The position numbers and the translations under genes were made by a program. Under the pieces are notes generated by a model that ran no database searches, was not told the origin of the DNA, and saw nothing but the letters and a program-made list of their open reading frames with translations. From the NCBI RefSeq assembly GCF_000376785.1, contig NZ_AQXX01000103.1, positions 1 through 58,334 on the forward strand: a DNA stretch of 58,334 nucleotides. Reading direction: 5' to 3'. The DNA is from Hahella ganghwensis DSM 17046 (GTDB lineage Bacteria; Pseudomonadota; Gammaproteobacteria; Pseudomonadales; Oleiphilaceae). Below, piece after piece: positions 26,026 through 35,123 of the stretch. Within the stretch, counting starts at the first letter, position 1. Each line of letters begins with the position of its first letter.

Positions 26026-27213
26026 ATGGAAGCAGTCAATTGCGATATCTGCCACAGCCGGCAGTTTGATGTGGTCCGACAGGACCGCTGGGTGTCCCCG
26101 AACCTCTCTCAATGGTATCCGGTGTTGACCTGTGTCTGTCAGGATTGTGGTCATGTCTATAACAATCCCAGTCTGACAGCCGACGAAATCCGTGAATTTT
26201 ATCGAGGCCAGAAACGGGAATCCTTTCAGGTATCACGGGGAGAAAGCAAAGGACTGAACGCCGCCGATGCTGCCCTGCTTACTTCACATGCGGGTAAAGG
26301 CGATGGGAAAAGAGCACTTGAGGTTGGGTGCTATACGGGTTACATGTCCCATCGCTTAAAAGAAGAAGGCTGGGATGTGGAAGGCCTGGAACCCAACCCG
26401 GATTCAGCACAGGTTGCACGAGAACTATTCGGTTTCCATGTCCATGAATGCATGCTGGAAGATTACGAGACCGACCAGCGCTACGATCTGTTATTCATGG
26501 GAGGAGTACTTGAACATGTCAGAAGCCCTACCGAGTTTCTACTACGGGTAAACCAGTTGCTCAATATCGGGGGATATCTTTATGTCCGAGTCCCCAATCT
26601 GGACGACTTGGAGTACGACACCGCCGCCGATCTGTTTATTTTAGAGCACCTGCATAATTTCTCTTCCGTCGCTCTGCGAATGCTGTTTGAGAAGACCGGC
26701 TTTGAAACGCTGACTACCACGGCTCATGAAAAATTTCCCCGGTCGTTTATTTCGATAGGCCGGAAAATTCAACACCAGGATTCAACCGCCCCTTTTCACC
26801 TGAAAAACCAGAAAGACCAAGTCAAAGCCAGCATTCTGGAATACAACCGGCGGATTGAATCGGAGCGGGGAAAAATCAATCAGAAACTGAAACCGCTTTT
26901 GAGAGACCCGAAACCCAGAGTGGTGATCTACGGCGCAGGCAGCCATACTGAAATACTATTAAGAAACACTTTGCTCAGCGACCTGAATCTGGTCGCACTG
27001 GTCGATTCCAATCCCAAAAAGTGGGGTGACACAGCCTTCGGTTTTAAAGTCCAGAATCCTGAGGATTACGATAAAGGACAGGCAGATGCCGTGGTGATTT
27101 CCAGCCGGGCTTTTCAGGAAGAAATATATCAGCGTATACAACACTGGGAAGACGAATCCGTCCAGATCATCAGACTATACGACCTGGAAAGCTCAAGATT
27201 CGCCCATGAATAA
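26026..27213 (+). CDS. Class I SAM methyltransferase with N-terminal zinc-knuckle and C-terminal Rossmann domain (C-methyltransferase-like)
   Basis: A 395-residue, three-part protein. The first 45 residues carry C6-x2-C9 and C38-x2-C41, a probable zinc site. A methyltransferase core follows, with LEVGCYTGYMSHRLKEEGW (motif I) and FMGGVLEHVRSP. The C-terminal part (from about 300) has VVIYGAGSHTEILL and a nucleotide-fold layout. This order recalls sugar C-methyltransferases of the TylC3/NovU type. It lies 25 bp after the aldo/keto reductase gene and ends convergent with the glycan operon, so it probably methylates a sugar or sugar acid. Confidence 0.82.
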   Translation: MEAVNCDICHSRQFDVVRQDRWVSPNLSQWYPVLTCVCQDCGHVYNNPSLTADEIREFYRGQKRESFQVSRGESKGLNAADAALLTSHAGKGDGKRALEVGCYTGYMSHRLKEEGWDVEGLEPNPDSAQVARELFGFHVHECMLEDYETDQRYDLLFMGGVLEHVRSPTEFLLRVNQLLNIGGYLYVRVPNLDDLEYDTAADLFILEHLHNFSSVALRMLFEKTGFETLTTTAHEKFPRSFISIGRKIQHQDSTAPFHLKNQKDQVKASILEYNRRIESERGKINQKLKPLLRDPKPRVVIYGAGSHTEILLRNTLLSDLNLVALVDSNPKKWGDTAFGFKVQNPEDYDKGQADAVVISSRAFQEEIYQRIQHWEDESVQIIRLYDLESSRFAHE

Positions 27214-27243
27214 ACGACGACAGCGCGCTTTTTCAACAGCCCG

Positions 27244-28512
27244 CTAGAACAATCCGGCCGCCCAATTTTTACGCTCGCTACTTTCCTGTTCCAGTAATTT
27301 CAGCGCCCGTTGTGAATACTCAGAACTGGTTTTTCTGATCTCTGCCACCTTGGTAAGTAACGACTGGGAAAGGGCATCACGGCGCTGGAGAAAAGATTCC
27401 AGTAGAGTACTGATATCGTTGGCAGAACTTTCCAGCCCCAGCATGCACTCCGGATGTTCAATCCGTGAAAAGAAGCCACGGGTTTTATCCATAAAGGTCA
27501 ACATCACCGGCGGCGTGCCTTGTTTGCAGGAAAATACAGAACCATGCAATCTGGTGCTCAGCGTGACATCACACTGGCCATAAATGGCTTCTATGGCTGC
27601 CGCCTCATGCTTACCCTGCACCCTGTACACACGAGACTTCAGAGATTCCGGCAATAATGCGCAGGTCAGTTCCGCTTCCAGCCGGTCATCATCCCGCCGT
27701 CCGTCAACGTCATATACATTCTGGGGAATCATCACGACGTCCCGATCTTCCTGAGCCAGCCAGTCCGCCAACACCTCGGCAACCTTTTGCCGGTGTGCAT
27801 CCTGATCAATTCCCAGCCAATAGATATTTCTTAGTGCGACCGCCAGACGCGGCCCTTTTCTTTCGGGAATCCTCTCTTCTGAAAATAATGCCAGGGCCTT
27901 GTCAGCATCAGCGGGCTGCCCGGCCAGAGCCAGATCTCCCAGCACCGCATGCTCAGGAATCGCGATACCAGCATCATTCAGGTTCTTGGGTGACTTAGGG
28001 TCCCTGAATGTCAGACTGGACAATGCCGGAAGCAGACGCTGAACAACCAGTTTGGCCCAGGGAGACTTCAGGTCTTCACAGGCCAGCGCCAAACCATAGA
28101 CCGGGGTATGGGTCAACAGACAGGCAGATACAACCGCCAAAGCCTGACCCAAAGCGCCTTTTAACATCCCGGCCGTTCCTGTTTCCACCAAAAACTGCCC
28201 AGGCCCAAGGACAACCAGATCCGATGAAGCCACTTCTTTCACAAACGCCAGATACTCCCCAGAATCGTCCGGATTAAGGCTCCGCAGCCAGCGACCGGCC
28301 GCCAACTCCCGGTTGGAGTGCTCGAAATTGGGAATGGTTCGAACCCCGTAAGTCTTGTCATAGTTGGCATTGGGGTGCCTGGAAGCCACCACAAACTCCA
28401 CTTGATCATTCCCCAAAGCGGTGCGTATAGGCTCGCAAAATGCTTTCAGCATGGCCTCATTACCGGCGTTTTCAATGCCGAAGAATCCATAAATCAAAAT
28501 CTTTTTCATCAT
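27244..28512 (-). CDS. Polysaccharide pyruvyltransferase-family protein
   Basis: A 422-residue protein from ATG 28512; a GTG at 28527 overlapping the previous stop (GTGA) is an alternative start. The beginning (MKKILIYGFFGIENAGNEAML) is the typical N-terminus of this family. The C-terminal part has STRLHGSVFSCKQGTPPVML, the conserved RLH and P blocks. Family members add ketal pyruvate from PEP to sugars, and some relatives are glycosyltransferases. It is the last gene of the leftward glycan run and may add a pyruvyl group or act late in assembly. Confidence 0.85.
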   Translation of the reverse strand: MMKKILIYGFFGIENAGNEAMLKAFCEPIRTALGNDQVEFVVASRHPNANYDKTYGVRTIPNFEHSNRELAAGRWLRSLNPDDSGEYLAFVKEVASSDLVVLGPGQFLVETGTAGMLKGALGQALAVVSACLLTHTPVYGLALACEDLKSPWAKLVVQRLLPALSSLTFRDPKSPKNLNDAGIAIPEHAVLGDLALAGQPADADKALALFSEERIPERKGPRLAVALRNIYWLGIDQDAHRQKVAEVLADWLAQEDRDVVMIPQNVYDVDGRRDDDRLEAELTCALLPESLKSRVYRVQGKHEAAAIEAIYGQCDVTLSTRLHGSVFSCKQGTPPVMLTFMDKTRGFFSRIEHPECMLGLESSANDISTLLESFLQRRDALSQSLLTKVAEIRKTSSEYSQRALKLLEQESSERKNWAAGLF

Positions 28513-28523
28513 ACGGGTCTCTA

Positions 28524-29453
28524 TCACGCCTGTTCTGCATGGGATTTTCTGGTGTATACAATCGCCTGGCGCCCCACACCTGTTGCCGCCAGAGCTTGAT
28601 ACATACTGGCAAGAATCACGGCCTGTCCGGAATCGACCAGGGATTTTTCAAATCGCATGCGTTTCTTGTGAACCTGTCTGCCCAGAGCATCGTCACCGAC
28701 ATAGTTGTCTCCGAACAGCAGAAAGCTTTCCAGAGGAAACTGAGTGGAACGCTGTACCGGTTCGCAGCCTTCGGCACGGCAAAGATTTTCCAGAGATTCA
28801 AAATCAAAGTAGTTTATGTGCAGCCGGTTGATCCACCACATTTGCAGTTTATTACTCTGGACTGCCGCCATCTGCATGGGATTAAAATCATTGGGGCATT
28901 CCACCGAGAGAATTCCACCGGGTTTAAGCGCTCTCACCACCTGATGAACAACCGCCTGCGGATCCAGTACATGTTCCAGAAACATCGACATGTTGATAAC
29001 ATCAAACTCGCCGATACGACGCCACTCATCTTCAGTGATATCCTCAATCATCGATGGGATGATACTAATCTGCCTTTGCCGCAGATCCTCATGAAATGCA
29101 CGACTGGGCTCCACCCCCCAGGCGTCCCATCCGCGTTCCCTGAAATAAGCAGGAAAATCACCGACACCACTGCCCACATCAAGAATACGGGGGTTTTCCA
29201 GTCCTGGTAACAGGTCTGCATAATCCGCTTCGCGACGGGCAAATACGCGCTGCCAGTGTTCTACATCCTCAGCTTTTCGCTGACGAAAATAGGACCTGAC
29301 CTCACCGCCGAATTTTTTTTCGTAGGTTTCCTTGATTTCCGCTTCTGTGGGTAAAGGCCAAAGATGCTTAAAGGCACAGTCTCTGCAGTCAATGACCTTC
29401 AGATCACCGTGCTGAAAACTTTCACTGAATGTATGCTGCATGCTCTCTGCCAA
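28524..29453 (-). CDS. Class I SAM methyltransferase (glycan cluster)
   Basis: A 309-residue frame starting at TTG 29453, where AAGGGG is spaced 6 nt before it; ATG 29441 is the alternative. It contains ILDVGSGVGDFPAYFRERGW (motif I), VEPSRAF, FDVINMSMFLEHVLDP and a C-terminal alpha/beta extension. An isolated CRDC pair near the N-terminus resembles half of the zinc knuckle found in the other methyltransferase of this locus. It sits between the enolase-superfamily gene and the pyruvyltransferase gene. It probably O- or N-methylates the glycan or its substituent. Confidence 0.85.
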   Translation of the reverse strand: MAESMQHTFSESFQHGDLKVIDCRDCAFKHLWPLPTEAEIKETYEKKFGGEVRSYFRQRKAEDVEHWQRVFARREADYADLLPGLENPRILDVGSGVGDFPAYFRERGWDAWGVEPSRAFHEDLRQRQISIIPSMIEDITEDEWRRIGEFDVINMSMFLEHVLDPQAVVHQVVRALKPGGILSVECPNDFNPMQMAAVQSNKLQMWWINRLHINYFDFESLENLCRAEGCEPVQRSTQFPLESFLLFGDNYVGDDALGRQVHKKRMRFEKSLVDSGQAVILASMYQALAATGVGRQAIVYTRKSHAEQA

Positions 29454-29471
29454 TCCTGTCCCCTTACACGG

Positions 29472-30557
29472 TTAATCGATTTCTTTTTTGCGATAACGGT
29501 CGATGACCTCGTGATTCAGTTCAATGCCCAGCCCTGGCTGATCCGATGGAGATATTGCGCCAGCCGTAATGTTGAACGGCGAGGAAATAATGTCCTCTTC
29601 CAATCCGTGGTAAGTCGTATCACTGGCGAGACTAAATCCGGGAAGCGCCGACACCAGATGAGCCATCGCAGCCGTTTTCACCCCCAGATCGTGCCAGCAG
29701 TGAAAGGCACAGGGAATATCAGCCGCATCTGCCACAGCCGCCAACCGACATACCTCCATAATACCGCCAGCATCCGGAATGTCTGCGACCAGTGCATCCG
29801 CGGCATTAGCCCTGATGATTCCCGTCACTGAACGGGCATCACCGACACTTTCATTCAGGGCGATCGGAATTCCGGCTGGCTCCCTCATAGATGCGTAAGA
29901 ATCCAGAAAATCCTGATGCACAGGCTGCTCAAAATATTCAATATTCACCTGGCGATAGACTTTGGCGAGTTCCAGGACATCCGCAGGAGAATAGTTCTGG
30001 TTGGCGTCAAAACGCAGTTTAACCCTGTTCCCTACTCGCTCATGCATCGCCAATGCTATGGCTGCATCTTCTTCAATGGCTCTCCCAGCTTTGGTCTTGA
30101 TACTGGTAAATCCCCAGGTGTCATAATAGAGTTCGGCTGTATCTGCCGCCTCTTCCGGAGGCTTTACTCCCATCAGACCGCAAAGATTGACTCTGTCCCG
30201 GCACTTTCCACCCAGTAGCTGATAGAGAGGCATTCCTGATGCTTTTCCAAGAATATCCCACATTGCCATTTCCAGGCCGGAAATCGCAGCAGGCCTCTCG
30301 CCTCTTGCTCGCAACAGCGCAAGGTTTTCATTAATGGCCAGCGGATTACGTCCCTCCAGTCCCTCTGCACAACGGGCGTGAAACTCAACGGTTTCTCTCC
30401 CGGCAGTTTCACCGATACCAACGATTCCCGTATCTGTCAGCATTTCGATGATTACCGCATGGGCACCGTAGCAGGGAGCATTCCATCCCCAATAAGGAGC
30501 AACGGGCGCCTTATAAGGAACGTAGATGTAATGTCGACGGATTTCGGTAATCTTCAT
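29472..30557 (-). CDS. Enolase-superfamily (mandelate racemase/muconate lactonizing type) dehydratase or epimerase
   Basis: A 361-residue protein with the superfamily catalytic set. K154-x-K156 (SIKTKAG) is at the end of barrel strand 2, the metal ligands are D184, E210 (YFEQP) and E236 (ALNESV), and D184-x-N186 matches the MR group pattern. H286 and H289 (AFHCWHDLG) lie where an acid/base group is expected. Such enzymes remove a proton next to a carboxylate, usually dehydrating sugar acids or epimerising. It overlaps the epimerase gene by 4 bp (ATGA). In a nonulosonic-acid cluster this is unusual and points to a sugar-acid or hydroxy-acid substrate. Confidence 0.88.
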   Translation of the reverse strand: MKITEIRRHYIYVPYKAPVAPYWGWNAPCYGAHAVIIEMLTDTGIVGIGETAGRETVEFHARCAEGLEGRNPLAINENLALLRARGERPAAISGLEMAMWDILGKASGMPLYQLLGGKCRDRVNLCGLMGVKPPEEAADTAELYYDTWGFTSIKTKAGRAIEEDAAIALAMHERVGNRVKLRFDANQNYSPADVLELAKVYRQVNIEYFEQPVHQDFLDSYASMREPAGIPIALNESVGDARSVTGIIRANAADALVADIPDAGGIMEVCRLAAVADAADIPCAFHCWHDLGVKTAAMAHLVSALPGFSLASDTTYHGLEEDIISSPFNITAGAISPSDQPGLGIELNHEVIDRYRKKEID

Positions 30558-31510
30558 TTGCTCTCCAGACTATTCAGCCAGGCGGCATAATCCTTGATTC
30601 CCGCTTCAAGATCATAAGCCGGAACCACCCCAAGTTCCTTTTTTAACCGGCCATTATCCAAAGGATAGTTCCATCCGCCGCGGCTACAATCTTTCAGGAC
30701 AACCTCATTGCCGGGATACAGCTTGTCCAGCGCATCTTTGATATCGTATATCCCCATACATTGGCCGTAGGTGACATTGTAGGCGAATCCGGGCACCTCG
30801 TCGGACATCAATAACGTGGTGGCCGCCTGAGCCACATCTTTACCATATACCCAGTCAAGCCGATGTTCGGGATGGCCTTCCAAGGTAAATGGACGCCCCT
30901 GTATGGCCGCATCAAACATGGACTTCCAATAAATTTCCGTATCTCCGGGACGACTGAATACAGGACCGTAAATCTCGCCAGGCCGCAGAACACGGCCGTT
31001 AATCCGACCGGCCAGAGTCAATTCCTTCAGCAGGTATTCTACTGTTGCTTTTGAGTTGCCATAAGAATTGTGAACACTCAACCCTGTCGGGTAATCCTCG
31101 TTGACCGGACCGCTAACACCGTGTTCCCGGAACTGATAAACCCCGTTGGTACTGAACATCACGAAGTTTTCCACCCCTTGTCTGAGGGCGGCAAAAATCA
31201 CACCAGCAGTCCCGTGTACATTCACTTCGAAAAAGCCCGGGTGCGGGTCATGTCCCACACGCATGGGAAGCACCGCAGCACTATGGGAAATGTGCCGAAT
31301 TTGATACTTGCGGAGAGTTTCTTCCACCAACTCAGTATCCAGGATGGAGCCTTCCACCGGAATAAACCAGTCCCGTTCAACCAGTGTATCCAGGTATTCC
31401 CAGTTAAACTGGATGTCCATCACCACCGGAGTCACTCCATAGTGCTGATGTAACAGCTTGATCATCTGAGCACCGACCTGTCCGGCACCGGTTAGCAGTA
31501 CATGTTGCAT
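30554..31510 (-). CDS. NAD(P)-dependent epimerase/dehydratase (extended SDR)
   Basis: A 318-residue extended SDR with a nucleotide-binding start (LLTGAGQVGAQMIKLL) and the catalytic pair in NSYGNSKATVEY. The glycine motif is a GxGxxG-like variant. It likely oxidises, epimerises or dehydrates a nucleotide sugar. It couples translationally to the enolase-superfamily gene through an ATGA overlap, so the two probably act on successive intermediates. The substrate is not determinable from sequence. Confidence 0.88.
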   Translation of the reverse strand: MQHVLLTGAGQVGAQMIKLLHQHYGVTPVVMDIQFNWEYLDTLVERDWFIPVEGSILDTELVEETLRKYQIRHISHSAAVLPMRVGHDPHPGFFEVNVHGTAGVIFAALRQGVENFVMFSTNGVYQFREHGVSGPVNEDYPTGLSVHNSYGNSKATVEYLLKELTLAGRINGRVLRPGEIYGPVFSRPGDTEIYWKSMFDAAIQGRPFTLEGHPEHRLDWVYGKDVAQAATTLLMSDEVPGFAYNVTYGQCMGIYDIKDALDKLYPGNEVVLKDCSRGGWNYPLDNGRLKKELGVVPAYDLEAGIKDYAAWLNSLESK

Positions 31511-31571
31511 GGTTAATTCTGCCTCGCCTCTAGGCTTTGTTGACGTTTCATGTAACGCACACGCAGGAGTT

Positions 31572-33419
31572 TCATTTTGAGAATACTATTGATTCAAATG
31601 CTTTGAGTATGTCTTTATGCCTGGACCCCACTTTCGGAATATCCTGTTGTTCTACCATCCAGGTAACCTGACCTGTCTGCACCTCCCGGAAGCGATGGGC
31701 AATATCCTGTTCAGTGACCTGATTCCAGGGACCGATCAGACTCGCAATGGGATAACGATGACAATATTCCCTGGCAACCTCAGCGTTAAACTCCGAGTTC
31801 GCCACAATCAGTGCCGGCAATCCCAAAGCCGCCATTTCGTATGTCGTCAGGCCAACCGCTGTAACCCCGAGATCCGCCCGACACATTCTTTCTGGTAAAT
31901 CACTGACATTGACACTGACTTCGCCGTCTAACCCGGTGGCAGTGAGCGTTTCTTTCACCTGCTCCACATTCGGGCAGGCAGCCCCCAGCACAATATCCAC
32001 ACGTCCAGAGAAGCCAGCCTGTGCCAGACCTCTAAGAACCAATGAAGACACATCAGGCTCATCAGCACCTCCCATCGCAATCAGGATGTTCTTAATCGGG
32101 GCAGGTTTTGACGAAGCAGGCAATGAAGAAACAGACGGCGAAGAGATAAGCGACGACAGGTACTCACCGGGTAGAAAGTATTCCAGCCCGTCCAGACAAT
32201 GGGCATGTTCTTCAGGACAATAACCGGGATAATCGGGATGTGGGAGAGCGTTAATCAACAGATCGCCACTGCGCCATCCTGGTGGCAACGGGTTATCCAT
32301 AAATACCAATCGTAATCCATCAGATTTTAATCGTTCGAAATAAATTTGATAGCGCTCCAAATCCCGTTTGCATAAGTTCATCACCAATGCCGACCAGTCG
32401 GACTCTTTGGCTTTTGCCAATAGGCGCTCAATGTCTGCTTCCGGTGAAATATCTTCAGGTAAGATCTCAACCGAGTAACCGCACTTCTGCACCAGCCTTT
32501 TTACTGACGACTCTTCCCGACAGACAAATTCAATCCCCCAGGCCAGGTTCTGCGACAACAGCTGCGCCATCCGCAAACACCCCACCACGTGTCCCATTCC
32601 TATAGTGGCACCGCCATCACATCGGAATCCCACTCGGACTCGTTCATGCATGGTGCTCTTTCGCCCGGCGCCGGTGTTGATATCCACAATATCCGGGTGC
32701 TGGTCGAGAAAGTTCACCACCTGTTTCAGCGCCATCTGATCAGGAGAGGTTTGCATTGCTTCTGACAATGCCTGAAAAAACGCCAGATCTTCCGGGGCAT
32801 CCACAGTGATACGCAGATCCCCTCTCCTCAACCAGGGTTCACTGTCTATATAGTTGACTGGGTAGTCTTCTGGATGCTGATAGAACATGGTGGTCACGTG
32901 CTCCCGATCTCTCTTCGTGACACGCTTATCCGCCGAAAGCTGTTTTAGCGAACTGACAGATACGACCTCCAGCCCTTTATCGACGTACTCATAGCCGGGT
33001 CGATAGTTGGTAACGGCTGCACCAGAATGGATATGCGATTCAATCATCCGGGGCAGAACATCGGCATTGACCAGTGGACAGTCGCCAGTGGCCCGCACAA
33101 TGACGTCTGCTCCGGTTTCATCCGCAGCCATCACAAAGCGGCTCAACACATCCTCTTCGGCACCTCTGATCACCCTCACCGATGGCCAGTGATCTTTGAC
33201 ATGGGCAGCCAGCAAATCATCTGCCGGTTGCTGGCTGGTAGCCAGGACTAGATGATCTGCCAGACCTTCAGGCTTCAGACAATGGCTTAATCGTGCAAGC
33301 ACCAGGTCGACCATAGGTTTGCCGGCAATGGGAAGCAGCATCTTGCCCGGCAAACGACTGGACCCCATTCTGGCCTGGACCACGATAGCAATACCTGTCA
33401 TGGATTTATTATGGGTCAT
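31572..33419 (-). CDS. Fusion: SpsF-like cytidylyltransferase + PseG-like UDP-sugar hydrolase
   Basis: A 615-residue two-domain protein. Residues about 7-245 are a CTP-using nucleotidyltransferase of the SpsF/NeuA group (VVQARMGSSRLPGKML, VRATGDCPLVNAD). Residues about 260-615 are a PseG-type hydrolase/GT-B domain (RCDGGATIGMGHVVGCLRMA, with H277 at the catalytic histidine, and AMGGADEPD). PseG frees 2,4-diacetamido-2,4,6-trideoxy-L-altrose from UDP, and the cytidylyltransferase activates the finished nonulosonic acid as CMP-sugar. The fusion joins steps that are not adjacent in the pathway, since PseI acts between them. Bacillus spsF and spsG are neighbouring separate genes. Confidence 0.88.
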   Translation of the reverse strand: MTHNKSMTGIAIVVQARMGSSRLPGKMLLPIAGKPMVDLVLARLSHCLKPEGLADHLVLATSQQPADDLLAAHVKDHWPSVRVIRGAEEDVLSRFVMAADETGADVIVRATGDCPLVNADVLPRMIESHIHSGAAVTNYRPGYEYVDKGLEVVSVSSLKQLSADKRVTKRDREHVTTMFYQHPEDYPVNYIDSEPWLRRGDLRITVDAPEDLAFFQALSEAMQTSPDQMALKQVVNFLDQHPDIVDINTGAGRKSTMHERVRVGFRCDGGATIGMGHVVGCLRMAQLLSQNLAWGIEFVCREESSVKRLVQKCGYSVEILPEDISPEADIERLLAKAKESDWSALVMNLCKRDLERYQIYFERLKSDGLRLVFMDNPLPPGWRSGDLLINALPHPDYPGYCPEEHAHCLDGLEYFLPGEYLSSLISSPSVSSLPASSKPAPIKNILIAMGGADEPDVSSLVLRGLAQAGFSGRVDIVLGAACPNVEQVKETLTATGLDGEVSVNVSDLPERMCRADLGVTAVGLTTYEMAALGLPALIVANSEFNAEVAREYCHRYPIASLIGPWNQVTEQDIAHRFREVQTGQVTWMVEQQDIPKVGSRHKDILKAFESIVFSK

Positions 33420-33455
33420 AGCAAAGTGGTCATAACAAATTAGTCATAGCAATGG
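33414..33455. repeat. Three tandem 14-bp repeats forming an ATGA stop-start chain
   Basis: The units 33414-33427, 33428-33441 and 33442-33455 are near-identical. On the minus strand each gives an ATGA. The first overlaps the stop of the GNAT gene and opens a 5-codon frame (MTNLL) that ends at the next ATGA. The second opens MTTLL, which ends at the third ATGA, and that third ATG is the start of the cytidylyltransferase-PseG gene. Two minimal ORFs thus bridge two genes. Confidence 0.85.
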
Positions 33456-34016
33456 ACCATCCTTGTTATCCCCTGACTCTTCCTCCTGGGCCGGGCTTTC
33501 ACTCAATGGGTCAAGATAACGCGTTTGAATGGCCAGACAGTAATGGGTCAGCCCCCACCAGTGATTCGGGTGCACCCCTTCCAGGGCCATGCCGCACTTT
33601 TCATAAAATCGCTTGGCATTTTCCGTTTCGGTGTACAGTAAAATTTTGTGAGCTCCCACGGCTGCATATTCATGGAAGCAGAATCGCATCAATTTCTGAC
33701 CAAGTCCCTGCCCCTGATAATCCGGCGCCACCACCACCCAATCAAGCGAGGCGACACCACCATTGGGCGCACCTCCGATGACCAATCCAATCAATTTGTC
33801 ATCATCAAATAGTCCGGCAATGACGACGTTCGACTGAGCAATTCGCTCAGACATATTGGATTCGGAATATTTACGGCGATAGGAATCCAACGCCTGGGCG
33901 GTAAATGTGGAAGAAAACTGTTGGTCGAGCATCTGAAGGAAAAAACGACAGACCATCTCCGCATCTTCCGCATGACGGAATCTTCTGAAACTGAAGTGTC
34001 TGCTGTCCGCAACCAT
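33444..34016 (-). CDS. GNAT N-acetyltransferase (candidate PseH-role enzyme)
   Basis: A 190-residue acetyltransferase with the acetyl-CoA loop in PDYQGQGLGQKLMRF and the C-terminal NAKRFYEKCGM. It lies between pseI and the cytidylyltransferase-PseG gene, where an N-acetyltransferase acting on UDP-4-amino-4,6-dideoxy-AltNAc (PseH step) is required and no other candidate exists in the window. It is only loosely like Campylobacter PseH, so it might add another acyl group. It starts 3 bp after the pseI stop and ends in the 14-bp tandem repeat. Confidence 0.8.
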   Translation of the reverse strand: MVADSRHFSFRRFRHAEDAEMVCRFFLQMLDQQFSSTFTAQALDSYRRKYSESNMSERIAQSNVVIAGLFDDDKLIGLVIGGAPNGGVASLDWVVVAPDYQGQGLGQKLMRFCFHEYAAVGAHKILLYTETENAKRFYEKCGMALEGVHPNHWWGLTHYCLAIQTRYLDPLSESPAQEEESGDNKDGPLL

Positions 34017-34019
34017 GGA

Positions 34020-35099
34020 TTAATCCTCAGACGTTTCGCCGCCAAGCTGTTCTAAGGGAATTGGATACCCGGCTTTGATAAAGCTTTTTGCTTTGGTTCC
34101 CACAACACTATCAAGCGCATTAACCGGCAATCCTTGGGCTGGGCGTACACACTGCAAGTGAGCTCTGAGAATAACTTCTCCCGCTCGAATATCTTTGGCC
34201 GCCCATAACCCGCGACGCACCCAGTAACGTTCTATTTCTTCACTTGCGGCCCAGCTCTTCTCACCACTTCCAAGAGCTTTTTCTGCATTGCGGATATCTT
34301 CAACCAGCACCTTAAATTCTGGCACCTCCAGCGCGAAGTGATGATCCAGACCTTCCTGTCTTCGATCAAGGGTGACATGCTTCTCCAGAACACAACACCC
34401 CATCGACAGCGAAGCAACCGGCAACGTAGAACCTGGTGTATGATCAGATAACCCTACCGGTACGCCAAACCTTTCTGCCAATGTCCTGATTGCCAGAAGG
34501 TTCGCATCCTCCCATTTAGGTGGATAATTGGACACGCAATGCAGCAGGACCAATTGCTCACAACCAGCCTGTGTTGCTGCCGAGATCGCTGCTTCCACGT
34601 CATGAATATCTGAGGCGCCGGTGGAGAGAATCAAAGGGATTCCCGTGGCCGCTATTTTTCGGATCAGTTCCAGCCAGGTGATGTCGCCCGATGCCACCTT
34701 AAACGCCGGTACCGGAATCGAAGCCAAACGGTCAACGGCATCCAGACTAAACGGGGAACACAGAAAATCTACCCCCAGTTCTTTACACTGCTCCGCTAAT
34801 ATCGGCCACCAATCCGGATCGGCACTATAAAACGGCAGAATATCCCAGCGCTTTTCCAGTAGAGATTCCCGTTGCCCCCAATCTGGCGTAGCATCCTCCG
34901 GCAACCGGGGAATAAACAGATCCTCACGGGAAAAATCCTGAAATTTGACCGCATCCACCCCAGCCTCAGCACAGGCTTTCACCATTTTTATTGCCGTATC
35001 GAGCTGACCGTTATGATTGGAGCCTATTTCCGCTATCACGTAACAGGGCTTCCCGGTGCCGACCCTACGCTGTCCAATGTCAAACTGGGATTTATACAC
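34020..35099 (-). CDS. pseI: Pseudaminic acid synthase (NeuB family)
   Basis: A 359-residue enzyme with the NeuB TIM barrel and a C-terminal antifreeze-like SAF domain (from about 295). Signatures are YVIAEIGSNHNGQLDTAIKM, DAVKFQ, KVASGDITWLELI, ILSTGAS, GLSDHTPGS and EKHVTLDRRQEGLDHHFAL. It condenses PEP with the released 2,4-diacetamido-2,4,6-trideoxyaltrose to form the nine-carbon acid. The PseB/PseC genes upstream make a pseudaminic rather than legionaminic product more likely. Confidence 0.92.
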   Translation of the reverse strand: MYKSQFDIGQRRVGTGKPCYVIAEIGSNHNGQLDTAIKMVKACAEAGVDAVKFQDFSREDLFIPRLPEDATPDWGQRESLLEKRWDILPFYSADPDWWPILAEQCKELGVDFLCSPFSLDAVDRLASIPVPAFKVASGDITWLELIRKIAATGIPLILSTGASDIHDVEAAISAATQAGCEQLVLLHCVSNYPPKWEDANLLAIRTLAERFGVPVGLSDHTPGSTLPVASLSMGCCVLEKHVTLDRRQEGLDHHFALEVPEFKVLVEDIRNAEKALGSGEKSWAASEEIERYWVRRGLWAAKDIRAGEVILRAHLQCVRPAQGLPVNALDSVVGTKAKSFIKAGYPIPLEQLGGETSED

Positions 35100-35123
35100 T
35101 CAACTCCCCTTTATACTGCCACT

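Noticed and set aside
28440-29210. Rightward 256-codon open frame opposite the glycan methyltransferase
   Set aside because: The minus-strand gene has clear methyltransferase motifs; the rightward frame has none and no ribosome-binding site.
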